Shown piece by piece: positions 35,550-47,245 of a DNA stretch of 64,000 nt (position 1 is the first letter of the stretch; every line of letters begins with the position of its first letter). Under the pieces are notes generated by a model, which was not told the origin of the DNA, ran no database searches, and saw only the letters and a list, made by a program, of their open reading frames with translations. Origin of the DNA: Streptomyces collinus (GTDB taxonomy: Bacteria > Actinomycetota > Actinomycetes > Streptomycetales > Streptomycetaceae); assembly GCF_031348265.1 (NCBI RefSeq), contig NZ_CP133771.1:7502001-7566000 (forward strand), written 5' to 3'. A program made the position numbers and the translations under genes.

Positions 35550-36386
35550 TCACGCACGCGCCCGCGCCGGCACCAGGTCCAGAAGGCGTTCCGAGGCCTC
35601 CTCGGCGAGGGGGGAGAGGCGTTCGTGCACGGTCCGGAACGTCTTCTCGGCCGGTTCGGCCGGCCAGTCGGCGGGCAGGTGCTCGACCGGCAGCCGTGGG
35701 TCGCGGCGGACGATCTGCAGCCACTCCGTCTGGAGGCGCAGGCGCAGCACGAGGGCGTCGCCGGCGTCCGGCAGGTCGTCCTCCCAGTGCTGCCAGCGCC
35801 CCGCGAACCCCTCGTAGCGGTCGGCCAGTTCGGACAGCTCCCAGGTCTCCTCGATCATCCGGCCGATGTCCATGCCGGTGTCCGCGTGCGCCCGGAAGAC
35901 CTTGACGTGGGCGGACAGGCCGAGCTCGGCCACCAGGGCCGACACGTCGACCTCGCCCGGGGCGATCCACAGGCCGTTGAAGAGCGGGCCGAAGCCGCTC
36001 CAGGTCAGCCGGGAGCGCAGGTCGTGGCGCTGGCGCTGCCAGGACTCCGGCAGGGAGAAGCCGAGCAGCGTCCAGGTGCCGTCCCACCGCCGGTTGACGG
36101 CACCCGCCCGCCAGATCCGCTGCGCGCCGTCGCGCAGCACCGCCTCCGAGCGCTCGGTGAGCCCGAAGTACATGCGACGGCCCTCGCGCTGGCGGCGCAG
36201 CAGGTCACGGCCCACCATGCGGGTCAGGGTCGAGCGGGTGGCCTGCTCGCCGATCCCGGCGCGGGCGAACACGTCGATGACGCTGCCGGAGTACACGCAC
36301 ACGTCACGGCCGAGCACCTGGTCGCCCAGGAACGTCAGCATGAGGGACTGGGGCCGCAGCGACTCTTCACCGGTCACGCGGCCCAC
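35550..36386 (-). CDS. PaaX-family transcriptional regulator
   Basis: 278 residues. N-terminal winged helix (LRPQSLMLTFLGDQVL, then AGIGEQATRSTLTRMVGRDLL), and the middle and C-terminal PaaX domains (RRWDGTWTLLGFSLPE, then SGFGPLFNGLWIAPG). PaaX proteins sense aryl-CoA thioesters such as phenylacetyl-CoA. GTG 36386. Convergent with the CoA ligase/MaoC cassette, supporting a CoA-thioester ligand. No paa catabolic genes are nearby, so the effector is probably a different acyl-CoA. Confidence 0.92.
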   Translation of the reverse strand: MGRVTGEESLRPQSLMLTFLGDQVLGRDVCVYSGSVIDVFARAGIGEQATRSTLTRMVGRDLLRRQREGRRMYFGLTERSEAVLRDGAQRIWRAGAVNRRWDGTWTLLGFSLPESWQRQRHDLRSRLTWSGFGPLFNGLWIAPGEVDVSALVAELGLSAHVKVFRAHADTGMDIGRMIEETWELSELADRYEGFAGRWQHWEDDLPDAGDALVLRLRLQTEWLQIVRRDPRLPVEHLPADWPAEPAEKTFRTVHERLSPLAEEASERLLDLVPARARA

Positions 36387-36430
36387 CGTACCTCCGCCCG
36401 ATCAGTCCGTGACCTGCTGGTACCCGGGGA

Positions 36431-38101
36431 TCAGGCCCCCTCGACGTCGACGAACACGGGGTTCGAGTAGAACCACGTGTCCGCCCACGGGTCGCCGTTC
36501 CCGGGCGCGTGCGGGACCGGCCCGTGCGGATCGACCGAGGCGCCGAGGTACCCGGTGCCGTTGCGGTTGCCGTCGCTGCCGCGCAGCCGGACATAGAAGG
36601 ACTCGTTGCCCGCGGTGAGCGGGATGCGCAGGGTGTAGGTGCCCGTGCGGCCCGAGACGTCCCTCGACTCCACGACCCGGGTGTCGGGCGCCTTCCAGGT
36701 GTCACGGTCGGCGACCGGGCCGCGCACCGTGCCGCGGATGACGTCCACATGCGCCGGCTCGGGCAGGATCCCCTGCGGGTTGGGCCGGGAGGCGGTCGTC
36801 ACCGTGACGTTCAGGATGAGCTTCTCGCCCTTGCGCACCCGCAGCCGGCCGCCGAGCGTCACGCCCCGGCCCCGGTCGTGGTCCCGGGTCAGGCGCACCT
36901 CCAGCCCGTCGAGCAGATGCCCGTGGTCCAGCCACACCCGGCCCGCGCGCATCCCCGCCATGACCGCGCGGTACCCGTAGCGGGTCACGCCCACGTGGGT
37001 GCGGCTGAACTGGCCGGGCCAGAAGTCGCTGCCCGGCTGCGGGGTGTCCGTGTTCACCGGGTCGGGCAGCCTGCCGGTGCTGTCGAAGGTCTGCCCGGGC
37101 GCCCAGTCGCCGTTCTTCCAGGTGTCGAAGACGATCCGGTGGGCGTCGGAGTTGGTGGTGACCGAGAACAGCCGGCCCTCGGCCAGCATCGAGTCCCACA
37201 GACCGCCGACGGTCGCGGTCGCCCAGTCGAAACCGCCGTACGTGAGGTAGGCGTCCGCCGGATAGCCGGGCCAGGACTGCGCGGACGGCTTGTTCTCGTA
37301 CTCGCCGCGGATCGAGCCGGCCCCGCGCCAGCCGGGGATGGCCGCGCCCTGGGCACCGGGCGCGCCCTCCATGCCGATCATGATCTCGGGCGCCGCGTCC
37401 CGCCAGTTGCGCATCTCGTGCGGGGAGTCGATGCCCAGGCGCATCGGGTGGTTGGCGAGGACCAGCACGTCGTCGACGTAGCCCGAACGCCGCTGCTCGG
37501 CCAGCCACTTGATCGCCTTCACCGCGTGTGCCTCGTTACGGGCGGTGTCCGCGTCGCCGGGGCCGCCCTTGTCGTAGGCGAGGAGCTTGCCGTCGTAGGC
37601 GCTTTCGAAGCGGGTCAGCACGTCGACCTCGTGCGGGCCGGGCGCGGTGAACACCGTGCAGTGCTCGGCCGCCGGGATGTACCACTCCAGGCCCTGGAAG
37701 ATCAGCTGACGGGGGTTCTCCGCCCGCGCGTCGAGGATCTCCCGGTGCTCCAGCGCGGCCCCGAAGCCGGCGTGCCCGAAGTTGGAGTGCTCGGTGAACA
37801 CCATCCAGTCCAGGCCGTACTTCGCGCCCGCGGCGGCCAGCTGGGAGAAGGTGTACTTGGCGTCGTGGCTGTAGACGGAGTGGATGTGGTGGTCGCCGAC
37901 GAGGTAGGCGAGGCGTGGGTCCTCACCGCCGGGCCGCAGGCCGTCGGCGGCCCGGGCCGGGACCGCCGCCGAGCCGAGGGCGAACGCGGCGCCGAAGAGG
38001 CCCGCGCGGCGCAGCAGCCCGCGGCGGGAGACGCCCTGCGGGTCGAGGGCGGAGGGGGAGACGGACGGGTCGGCCCAGGCGGGCAGTTGCTGCTCGGTCA
38101 T
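36431..38101 (-). CDS. Secreted CehA/McbA-type PHP-domain metallohydrolase
   Basis: 556 residues. Tat signal SRRGLLRRAGLFGAAFALG, then a PHP-like fold: GDHHIHSVYSHDAKY, VFTEHSN, LANHPMRLG, and TTNSDAHRIVFDTW with late metal His/Asp. C-terminal region beta-rich. CehA relatives hydrolyse esters, carbamates or phosphoesters. ATG 38101 is preferred over TTG 38110, which lies too close to the GAAGGG. It follows the metallophosphoesterase gene by about 20 bp, so two Tat-exported metalloenzymes are co-expressed at the end of the glycan locus. Substrate unknown. Confidence 0.82.
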   Translation of the reverse strand: MTEQQLPAWADPSVSPSALDPQGVSRRGLLRRAGLFGAAFALGSAAVPARAADGLRPGGEDPRLAYLVGDHHIHSVYSHDAKYTFSQLAAAGAKYGLDWMVFTEHSNFGHAGFGAALEHREILDARAENPRQLIFQGLEWYIPAAEHCTVFTAPGPHEVDVLTRFESAYDGKLLAYDKGGPGDADTARNEAHAVKAIKWLAEQRRSGYVDDVLVLANHPMRLGIDSPHEMRNWRDAAPEIMIGMEGAPGAQGAAIPGWRGAGSIRGEYENKPSAQSWPGYPADAYLTYGGFDWATATVGGLWDSMLAEGRLFSVTTNSDAHRIVFDTWKNGDWAPGQTFDSTGRLPDPVNTDTPQPGSDFWPGQFSRTHVGVTRYGYRAVMAGMRAGRVWLDHGHLLDGLEVRLTRDHDRGRGVTLGGRLRVRKGEKLILNVTVTTASRPNPQGILPEPAHVDVIRGTVRGPVADRDTWKAPDTRVVESRDVSGRTGTYTLRIPLTAGNESFYVRLRGSDGNRNGTGYLGASVDPHGPVPHAPGNGDPWADTWFYSNPVFVDVEGA

Positions 38102-38122
38102 GATCGACAAGCCCTTCGGATC

Positions 38123-39967
38123 TCAGTGATTCATGAAGGAGGTGACGGGCAGCGCCCGGGAGACGATCCGGACGTCGCCGAGCCGGCCGTGGAAGATCTG
38201 GTCGATCTTCCCGCCGTACTCGTAGCCGCCCAGCAGCCACGGCAGCCCCACGGAGGTGATGCCGACGGAGGAGGCCTTGGGATTGCGGAGCACCGGGCAG
38301 CTCTCGACGTACAGCGTTGTGTGCCTGCCGTCGTTGACGACCGCGAGGTGCCACCAGGTCTCCAGCGGCGTCTCCTGGCCCCAGTTGGTGGCGATGCCCT
38401 GCTGGTTGACCGGCCGCATCGCCCACTGCGGCTCCCGGTCGTTGGACAGCGACAGCGTGGCCAGCGGCTCGTCCGGGTCGTCGGCGGTCTTCCCGGCGGC
38501 CCCGCCCGTGCCCGTGCGCGAGACCAGACCCGACCAGGCGTTGTGGTCCGGGTCCCAGTCGGCGGGCAGCCGGTAGAACGCCTCGATGGTGTAACCGTCC
38601 TCGAACGTCGCCGCGTTGAGCGGGGCGCCGTCGACCGTTCTCAGATACGCGCCCTTCAGCGGGGACTTGAAGCCCTGGAACTCCAGGCTGCCGTGGGCCG
38701 GCTGGTCGGGGTGGTGGTCGGCCGACCAGCCCAGCGCGCCGCCGCCGACCGACACGACGGAGAGGTCGTTGCCCCGCCCGGACAGGTCACGGACCGTGCC
38801 GGCCGAGCCGGCCGAGCCGTCCACGGGCTTGTCGAAGCGCCAGTACGCCATCGTGCCCGGGACGAGCAGCTTCGAGGCGGGCCGGGCCGCACGGGCGGGC
38901 ACGGGCGCGAATCCGGCGAAGCGCTTCTCGAAGTCGATCTCGACGGAGAACCGGTCGGCGTCGCCGCTCAGTTCCATCTCCTGCCGCTCCAGCTCGTTGA
39001 GCCCCTTCGCGGCACGGCCCAGGATCCACGGCGAGAGCGTCTCGACGTCGATGACCCCGCGGTCCAGGTCGAACCGGTACAGACGGATCATGGCCGCGCC
39101 GCCGAAGTAGCGGTTCTGGTAGTTCGTCAGGTGCAGATGGACGTCGTGCCCGGCCGCGTTCGTGCGTGTCGCGCGACCGGCGGGCCAGTAGTGCCCGCCG
39201 AGCGCCAGGAAGATCTGGTCGTGGTCCTCGATCAGTCGGTCCCACAGCTGCTGCCCGTAGTCCGACAACGTGTCGTCCGCCACGACCAGTTCGTGCGTCG
39301 TGAGGATCACCGGCGTCTTCGGGTGCTTCGCCAGGACGTCCTCCGCCCACGCGTAGCCCTGCGGCGACAGCCGCCAGTCCAGCGCCAGCACCAGCCACTC
39401 GCGGCCGCCCGCGGTGAACCGGTGGAAGGTGTTGTACCCGTCCGGGGAGGCCCCGCCGAACGTCCGCTGTCCCGCGAACCGCTCCGGCCCGAAGGCGTCC
39501 AGGTACGGTGTCGCGCCGCGCTGGTCGGTCGTCGACGACTTCACGTCGTGGTTGCCGGCCAGGACGCTGTAGCCGACGCCCCGCCGGTCCAGCAGCCGGA
39601 ACGCCTCGCCGATCGCCCCGAACTCCTCCTTCACGCCGTTCTGCGTGAGGTCGCCGAGGTGGGACAGGAAGACGACGTTCTCCTCCCGGCCGTGCTCCAG
39701 CAGATACCGCAGCGAGGCCTCGACCGGCGCCTTGTCGATGCTCGGGCCGTCGAAGAGGTACTGCGTGTCCGGCATCACCGCGAGCGTGAAGCGGCGGCTG
39801 CCGGGATCGGGGCGCCACGCCGAGGCCGCCGCCTCGGCGGTGACGGCCGGCAGCGCGGTCACGGCGGCGGCGGTCACGCCGAGCAGCGCGGTGGCGCGCA
39901 GGAAACTGCGTCTTCCGGCACCGGCCTGGGGCGCCTCGCCCAGGTCGTGGTCATGCGAAATGCACAC
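38123..39967 (-). CDS. Secreted metallophosphoesterase with LamG domain
   Basis: 614 residues. Tat signal GRRSFLRATALLG. Calcineurin-like phosphoesterase domain from about 60 to 330: VMPDTQY, SHLGDLTQNG, LAGNHDVKS, LTTHELVV, GGHYWPAG. C-terminal LamG/concanavalin-like domain from about 400 (MAYWRFDKPVDG, then TIEAFYRLP, and ETWWHLAVVNDG), which usually binds glycans. GTG 39967 with GGAG at 5 bp spacing. Probably attacks phosphate esters on a surface glycan or glycolipid. It lies after the GH2 gene across a tandem duplication (39988-40061). Confidence 0.85.
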   Translation of the reverse strand: MCISHDHDLGEAPQAGAGRRSFLRATALLGVTAAAVTALPAVTAEAAASAWRPDPGSRRFTLAVMPDTQYLFDGPSIDKAPVEASLRYLLEHGREENVVFLSHLGDLTQNGVKEEFGAIGEAFRLLDRRGVGYSVLAGNHDVKSSTTDQRGATPYLDAFGPERFAGQRTFGGASPDGYNTFHRFTAGGREWLVLALDWRLSPQGYAWAEDVLAKHPKTPVILTTHELVVADDTLSDYGQQLWDRLIEDHDQIFLALGGHYWPAGRATRTNAAGHDVHLHLTNYQNRYFGGAAMIRLYRFDLDRGVIDVETLSPWILGRAAKGLNELERQEMELSGDADRFSVEIDFEKRFAGFAPVPARAARPASKLLVPGTMAYWRFDKPVDGSAGSAGTVRDLSGRGNDLSVVSVGGGALGWSADHHPDQPAHGSLEFQGFKSPLKGAYLRTVDGAPLNAATFEDGYTIEAFYRLPADWDPDHNAWSGLVSRTGTGGAAGKTADDPDEPLATLSLSNDREPQWAMRPVNQQGIATNWGQETPLETWWHLAVVNDGRHTTLYVESCPVLRNPKASSVGITSVGLPWLLGGYEYGGKIDQIFHGRLGDVRIVSRALPVTSFMNH

Positions 39968-39987
39968 GGGTGCTCCATGAGGTGACT

Positions 39988-40052
39988 GAGACGGGTGATC
40001 GAGAGGGGGGAACTCAGAGAACGAGACGGGTGATCGAGAGGGGGGGAAGAAC

Positions 40053-40061
<9 letters not shown>
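39988..40061. repeat. Tandem duplication over the 3' end of the GH2 gene
   Basis: Two adjacent copies: 39988-40022 (35 bp) and 40023-40061 (39 bp), each starting GAGACGGGTGATCGAGAGG and ending AACTCAGAGAAC. They differ only by 4 extra bases in the G/A run of the second. The second copy includes the GH2 stop codon. Confidence 0.9.
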
Positions 40062-42982
<2,921 letters not shown>

Positions 42983-42986
<4 letters not shown>

Positions 42987-43903
42987 GGCCATTCCGAAGT
43001 CGGTGCGGCGGGACCGGGCAGGACACGGCCCTGCAGGTCCCAGGCGGGGTCGAGGGGGATGCCGAGACGGTCCAGGACCGTGGGGGCGATGTCGATGAGG
43101 CGGGGTGTGTCCAGCAGGGTGCCCGCGGGTCCGCCGGGCTCGGCGAGGATGACGAAGACCTCCCGTTCGGCCGGCGAGTCACCGCCGTGGCCACCGGAGT
43201 CGAGGTGCCCGTGGTCGGTGGTGACCAGTACCGTCCAGTGCTCCTCGGGGCGGCCCGGATCCGCGCGCCGGGCGTCGATCGCCTCCAGCAGCCGCCCGAG
43301 GTGGGCGTCCTGGTCGAGGAGGGCTTGGTCGTAGGCGGGGGAGAGGGGGCCGCTGGCATGGCCGGCCTCGTCGGTGGCGCCGAAGTACACGAACAGCACG
43401 TCCGGGTCGGACTTGGCGAGCCAGCGCAGGACGGTGCGGGCGACGCGGCGGTCCGCGGTGCCGTATCCCCTGCGTTCGCCGTTGTGGCGCACACGCCGGC
43501 CGATGGCCCGGCCGAGTGTGCCGCGGCGCACCAGCGCCGGCCAGGACACGGCGGCCGCCGTGCGCAGACCGGGCCTGGTGATGCCGGCGCGGGTCAGGAA
43601 GTCGGGGTGGCGGGCGTAGTCGGCACCCTTGAAATCGTTGCCGGTGACGCCGTGGCGGTCGGGCCACACCCCGGTGAGGATGCTCGACCAGCCGGGCCCG
43701 GAGTCGGTGTAGGCCGTGCCGGTCGAGGGGTCGTCGTCGGCACGGCCGTAGGGCAGCAGGCTCGTGCCGTGGGCCCCCGTGGCCATCAGGTGGTGCAGCA
43801 CGGGTGCGGTGGAAGGGGAGCGGATCAGCCGGTCGTAGCGCAGGCCGTCCATGCCGACGACGAGGACCTTGGGGCGGCGGGCCTCGGTGTTGACGTCCGT
43901 CAC
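42983..43903 (-). CDS. Alkaline phosphatase-superfamily phosphodiesterase/pyrophosphatase
   Basis: 306 residues. VVGMDGLRYD (first metal Asp), SGPGWSSILTGVWPDRHGV (nucleophile region), YFGATDEAGHASGP, and TTDHGHLDSGGHGG (metal His/Asp). This is the type I phosphodiesterase/nucleotide pyrophosphatase pattern. No signal peptide is visible, so it appears cytoplasmic. GTG 43903. Translationally coupled to the GH2 gene. It could free a phosphate or phosphodiester substituent from the same glycan; this is an inference. Confidence 0.88.
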
Positions 43904-43960
43904 TGGGGTGCCCTTCTTCTGTGACTACTACGAGCTCGGGACCGACCGCCGGTTCTTGGC

Positions 43961-44030
43961 TGCGCGCCTGCGGTGGCTGGTCGCGCCCACGCGGCGGAGC
44001 CGCACATCGATGCAGCCCCGCACCCCTGAG
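43961..44030. repeat. Probable dispersed Streptomyces intergenic repeat
   Basis: Contains CGGTGGCTGGTCGCGCCCAC followed by GCGGCGGAGCCGC, an ATCGATGCAGCCCCG stretch and an A/C-poor tail. From memory, close variants of this unit occur in many Streptomyces intergenic regions. It has a small GCGGC/GCCGC stem at 43991-44003 and lies just after the ABC operon, possibly acting as its terminator. Confidence 0.5.
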
Positions 44031-44052
44031 CGGCGCCGCCCTTCGGTGCGCC

Positions 44053-44901
44053 TCAACTCCCCTGCACCGCCCCCTCCGTCGCCCCCGCGATGAACCCGCG
44101 GGCGAAGATCGTGAAGACCACGACCAGCGGCACGGACGCCATGAGCACACCGGCCATGACCATGCTGTAGTCGGTGGTGTGGCCGACGTGGAGCTGGGCC
44201 AGCGCCACCTGGAGGGTGAGGTGGGCGGGGTCGTTGAGTACGACGAGCGGCCAGATGTAGTCGTTCCAGGCGCCGACGAAGGCGTAGATGGCGAGGAAGG
44301 ACAGCGCGGGCTTGATCATCGGCAGCACGATGTTCCAGTACTGGCGGAAGAACCCCGCGCCGTCGATGCGCGCGGCGTCGAGGAGCTCGTCGGGCACGCC
44401 GTTCTCTATGTACTGGCGCAGCCAGAAGATGCCGAAGGCGTTGGCGAGGGCGGGCAGGACCAGCGCCTTGAGCGTGCCGACCCAGCCGATGTCGGACATG
44501 AGGATGAACTGCGGGAGGACGGCCAGCTGGAGCGGCAGCATCATGAACCCCACCAGCAGGGCGAAGAGCGTCTTGCGGCCGGGGAAGTCGAACTTGGCGA
44601 ACACGAACGCCGCCAGGGAGTCGACGAACAGGACCAGGACGGTCGTGACGGTCGCGACGACGAGCGTGTTCAGCATCGACCCGAAGAAGTCGATGGTGTC
44701 CAGCACGTGCCGGATGTTCTCCAGCAGGTGGGAGCCGAAGGTCAGCTTCGGCGGGCTCTTGTAGATGTCCTCGGTGGTGTTCGTCGCCATGACGATCGTC
44801 CACACGAACGGGAAGACCGAGATCAGCACGGCCAGGACGAGGACGATGTGCGCGGTCAGGCCCTTGGGACGCCGTGACCGCCTCGGGATCACTGCGGTCA
44901 T
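44053..44901 (-). CDS. Carbohydrate ABC transporter permease (MalG type)
   Basis: 282 residues, six transmembrane segments. EAA loop ELLDAARIDGAGFFRQYWNIVLP, which docks the ATPase. ATG 44901 overlaps the upstream permease stop by 4 bp. Forms the membrane channel with the MalF-type permease and the lipoprotein encoded upstream. There is no ATPase gene in the locus; Streptomyces sugar importers of this class commonly share the housekeeping ATPase MsiK. Confidence 0.94.
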   Translation of the reverse strand: MTAVIPRRSRRPKGLTAHIVLVLAVLISVFPFVWTIVMATNTTEDIYKSPPKLTFGSHLLENIRHVLDTIDFFGSMLNTLVVATVTTVLVLFVDSLAAFVFAKFDFPGRKTLFALLVGFMMLPLQLAVLPQFILMSDIGWVGTLKALVLPALANAFGIFWLRQYIENGVPDELLDAARIDGAGFFRQYWNIVLPMIKPALSFLAIYAFVGAWNDYIWPLVVLNDPAHLTLQVALAQLHVGHTTDYSMVMAGVLMASVPLVVVFTIFARGFIAGATEGAVQGS

Positions 44902-45905
44902 GACTTCCTCCCGCGCTGGACGACGCGCCAGTTGACGACGACCAGCACCATGATCAGTACGAAGAAGGCCCACACGATGGCCGCGCCGTAGCCGTAGTCG
45001 TTGTTGACGAAAGCCGACTGGTAGAAGTACAGAAGCGTGGTCAGGCCCGCCTGGCCGGGACCGCCGAGGTTCGGGTTGGCGGCGTTGCTGCCGAACAGCA
45101 CCTGGGGCTCGCTGAAGCTCTGCAGGCCGTTGATGGTCGAGATGATCACCGTGAACAGGATGATGGGCCGCATGATCGGCATGGTGATCTGGAAGAACGT
45201 GCGGATCGGTCCGGCGCCGTCCAGCCTGGCCGCCTCGTAGATCTGGGTGGGGATGGCCTGGAGGCCGGCCAGATAGATGATCATGTTGTAGCCGGTCCAC
45301 ATCCAGGTCATCAGCAGCGCGATGACCAGTTTGATCAGCCACGGGTTGCTCAGCCACGGCACGGGCGAGATGCCGACCGTGCCCAGGATCGCGTTGACCA
45401 GACCGAAGTTGTTGCTGAACACCGCCCCGAAGAAGATCGACACGGCGACGATCGAGGTGACGTTCGGTATGTACAGAGCGATGCGGTAGAAGCCCTTGAA
45501 GCGGCGCACCGAATGCAGCAGCGTCGCCAGCACCAGGGCGCCGAACAGGGTGGGGACGGTGGACAGCACCCAGATCACCAGGGTGTTGCGGATCGACAGC
45601 CAGAAGACCGGGTCGTCCAGGAGGAACCGGAACTGGTCCAGTCCCACGAACTGCACGGTGCCCATGCCGTCCCAGCGCTGGAAGGCGAGGTACAGCGAGT
45701 AGAAGACCGGGAAGAGCGAGAAGACGCCGAAGATCAGGAAGAAGGGCGAGATCGCGAGGTACTGCCGCCAGTGGGACAGCACCCCCCGTCGCCCTGGCCG
45801 CACGGCGCCGGCGGGCGGTGTGCGCCGCGGGCGGAAGCGGGCCGGGCCGGGCCCGCCGTGGTGCCGGGGCACCGCGGCGGAACCGGTGACCGGAGGTGAG
45901 GACAC
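44898..45905 (-). CDS. Carbohydrate ABC transporter permease (MalF/UgpA type)
   Basis: 335 residues with a long basic, Pro-rich N-terminal tail (about 45 residues) before six transmembrane segments. EAA loop IYEAARLDGAGPIRTFFQITMP. GTG 45905 lies 1 bp after the solute-binding protein stop. Partner of the MalG-type permease. Typical oligosaccharide-uptake permease of the CUT1 class. Confidence 0.94.
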   Translation of the reverse strand: MSSPPVTGSAAVPRHHGGPGPARFRPRRTPPAGAVRPGRRGVLSHWRQYLAISPFFLIFGVFSLFPVFYSLYLAFQRWDGMGTVQFVGLDQFRFLLDDPVFWLSIRNTLVIWVLSTVPTLFGALVLATLLHSVRRFKGFYRIALYIPNVTSIVAVSIFFGAVFSNNFGLVNAILGTVGISPVPWLSNPWLIKLVIALLMTWMWTGYNMIIYLAGLQAIPTQIYEAARLDGAGPIRTFFQITMPIMRPIILFTVIISTINGLQSFSEPQVLFGSNAANPNLGGPGQAGLTTLLYFYQSAFVNNDYGYGAAIVWAFFVLIMVLVVVNWRVVQRGRKS

Positions 45906-45906
45906 C

Positions 45907-47184
45907 TCAGTTCACCCCCTGTCGCCGGGCGATCTGCCGTGCCTGGGCGACCGCGTCCTTCCAGGCGGCGTCGGGCTTCTTGCCCTTGGCCTCGATGCTG
46001 GACAGCTCGGTCATGAAGGGCGCCATGACGGCGGCGTCGGCGGGTGCCTCGTAGGCGGCCGGGATGGCCTTGGCGGCGGGGCCGAAGACCTCGATGACCT
46101 TCTGCCCGCCGAAGAAGGGGTCGCCGCCCGTCATGGCCGGCATGGCGTACGCCGCCGGCGCGGCGGGGAAGATGGCGGCGTCGGCGAAGCCTCGGGCGTC
46201 GTTCTCCGGGCTGAGGATCCAGCTGATGATCTTGAACGCCTCCTCGGGGTTCCGGCACTGCTTGGGCAGGGCCAGGTAGGAGCCGCCCTGGTTGGCAGGT
46301 CCGCCGGGCATCGCGCACACCCGCCACTTGCCCTTGGTCTTCGGAGCCGCCTGCTCGATGTCCAGGGCGTGCCAGGCCGCCCCCAGTTCGGTGCTGAGGG
46401 TCTTGCCGACGGCAGCGTTCCAGGTGTTGTCGTTGATCTTGGCGTCGATGCCGAGGGTGTAGGGGCGGACCGCCGTGGTCCACGCCTTGCGGATGTGGTC
46501 CTGGTCGCCGATGAAGTGGTTGTCCCTGTCGATGAACCGCTCGGTGCCCTGCCCGACCGCCATGGTGAAGACCGAGCCGATGTTGTTGACCAGGTAGGTG
46601 CCCGGCACCTTCGCGCGCAGCTCGGTGCCCAGCGCGAAGTACTCCTCCCAGGTTCCGGCCCGGGCGGCGACCTTGTCGGGGTCGGTGGGCAGCCCGGCCT
46701 TGTCGAACATGTCCGCGCGGTAGAAGAGCGCGGTCGGGCCGATGTCGATCGGGAAGCCGATCTGCCGGCCGTCCTCGGTCCGGGCGAGCTTCGTCTTCCA
46801 GTCCAGGTACTGCGGCGCGAGCTTCTCGAAGCCCAGGTCGTTCAGGTCGAGGAAACGGTTCGCGTTGGGCAGGAAGGACGCCATGTCCTCGCCCTTGATG
46901 CCGGTGATGTCGGGCACGGAGGCGCCCGCCGCGAGGGTCGTCGTCAGCTTCTGCTTGAAGTCGCCGCCGATGGAGGCGGCGGTCAGCTTCACCTGGCCGC
47001 TGAAGTGCGTCTTCGCCTCGGCGACCACCTTGTCGCTGAGCGCGCCTCCCCAGTACCACAGGGTGAGGTTCTTGCCGTTCTTGCTGCCGGTCGAGCCGGA
47101 GCCGCCGCCGCAGGCGACGGTCAGACCGGAGGCGGCCGCGGTGAGCGCGGCGGCCTGGAGGAAGCCTCTACGAGAAAGGTCCAC
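45907..47184 (-). CDS. Sugar-binding lipoprotein of ABC transporter
   Basis: 425 residues. Tat-like SRRGFLQAAAL followed by a lipobox ending in LTVACGGG, so exported and lipid-anchored. Family-1 solute-binding protein features: LTLWYWGG, IGFPIDIGPTALFYRADMFDKAG, ISWILSPENDARGF. It captures an oligosaccharide for the two permeases downstream. Context (GH38, GH29, GH2, GH4) suggests a manno-, fuco- or galacto-configured ligand. Confidence 0.93.
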   Translation of the reverse strand: MDLSRRGFLQAAALTAAASGLTVACGGGSGSTGSKNGKNLTLWYWGGALSDKVVAEAKTHFSGQVKLTAASIGGDFKQKLTTTLAAGASVPDITGIKGEDMASFLPNANRFLDLNDLGFEKLAPQYLDWKTKLARTEDGRQIGFPIDIGPTALFYRADMFDKAGLPTDPDKVAARAGTWEEYFALGTELRAKVPGTYLVNNIGSVFTMAVGQGTERFIDRDNHFIGDQDHIRKAWTTAVRPYTLGIDAKINDNTWNAAVGKTLSTELGAAWHALDIEQAAPKTKGKWRVCAMPGGPANQGGSYLALPKQCRNPEEAFKIISWILSPENDARGFADAAIFPAAPAAYAMPAMTGGDPFFGGQKVIEVFGPAAKAIPAAYEAPADAAVMAPFMTELSSIEAKGKKPDAAWKDAVAQARQIARRQGVN

Positions 47185-47245
47185 GGGTCACTCCTGTTGT
47201 TCCTGTTCGACGTGGAGAGGGGTGGGAGGGTCAGTGCGGCCCTTC

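Noticed and set aside
36509..39985. Plus-strand ORF of 1158 codons opposite the CehA-type and LamG phosphoesterase genes
   Set aside because: Shadow frame; composition unlike a protein and both minus-strand genes carry complete catalytic motifs and Tat signals.
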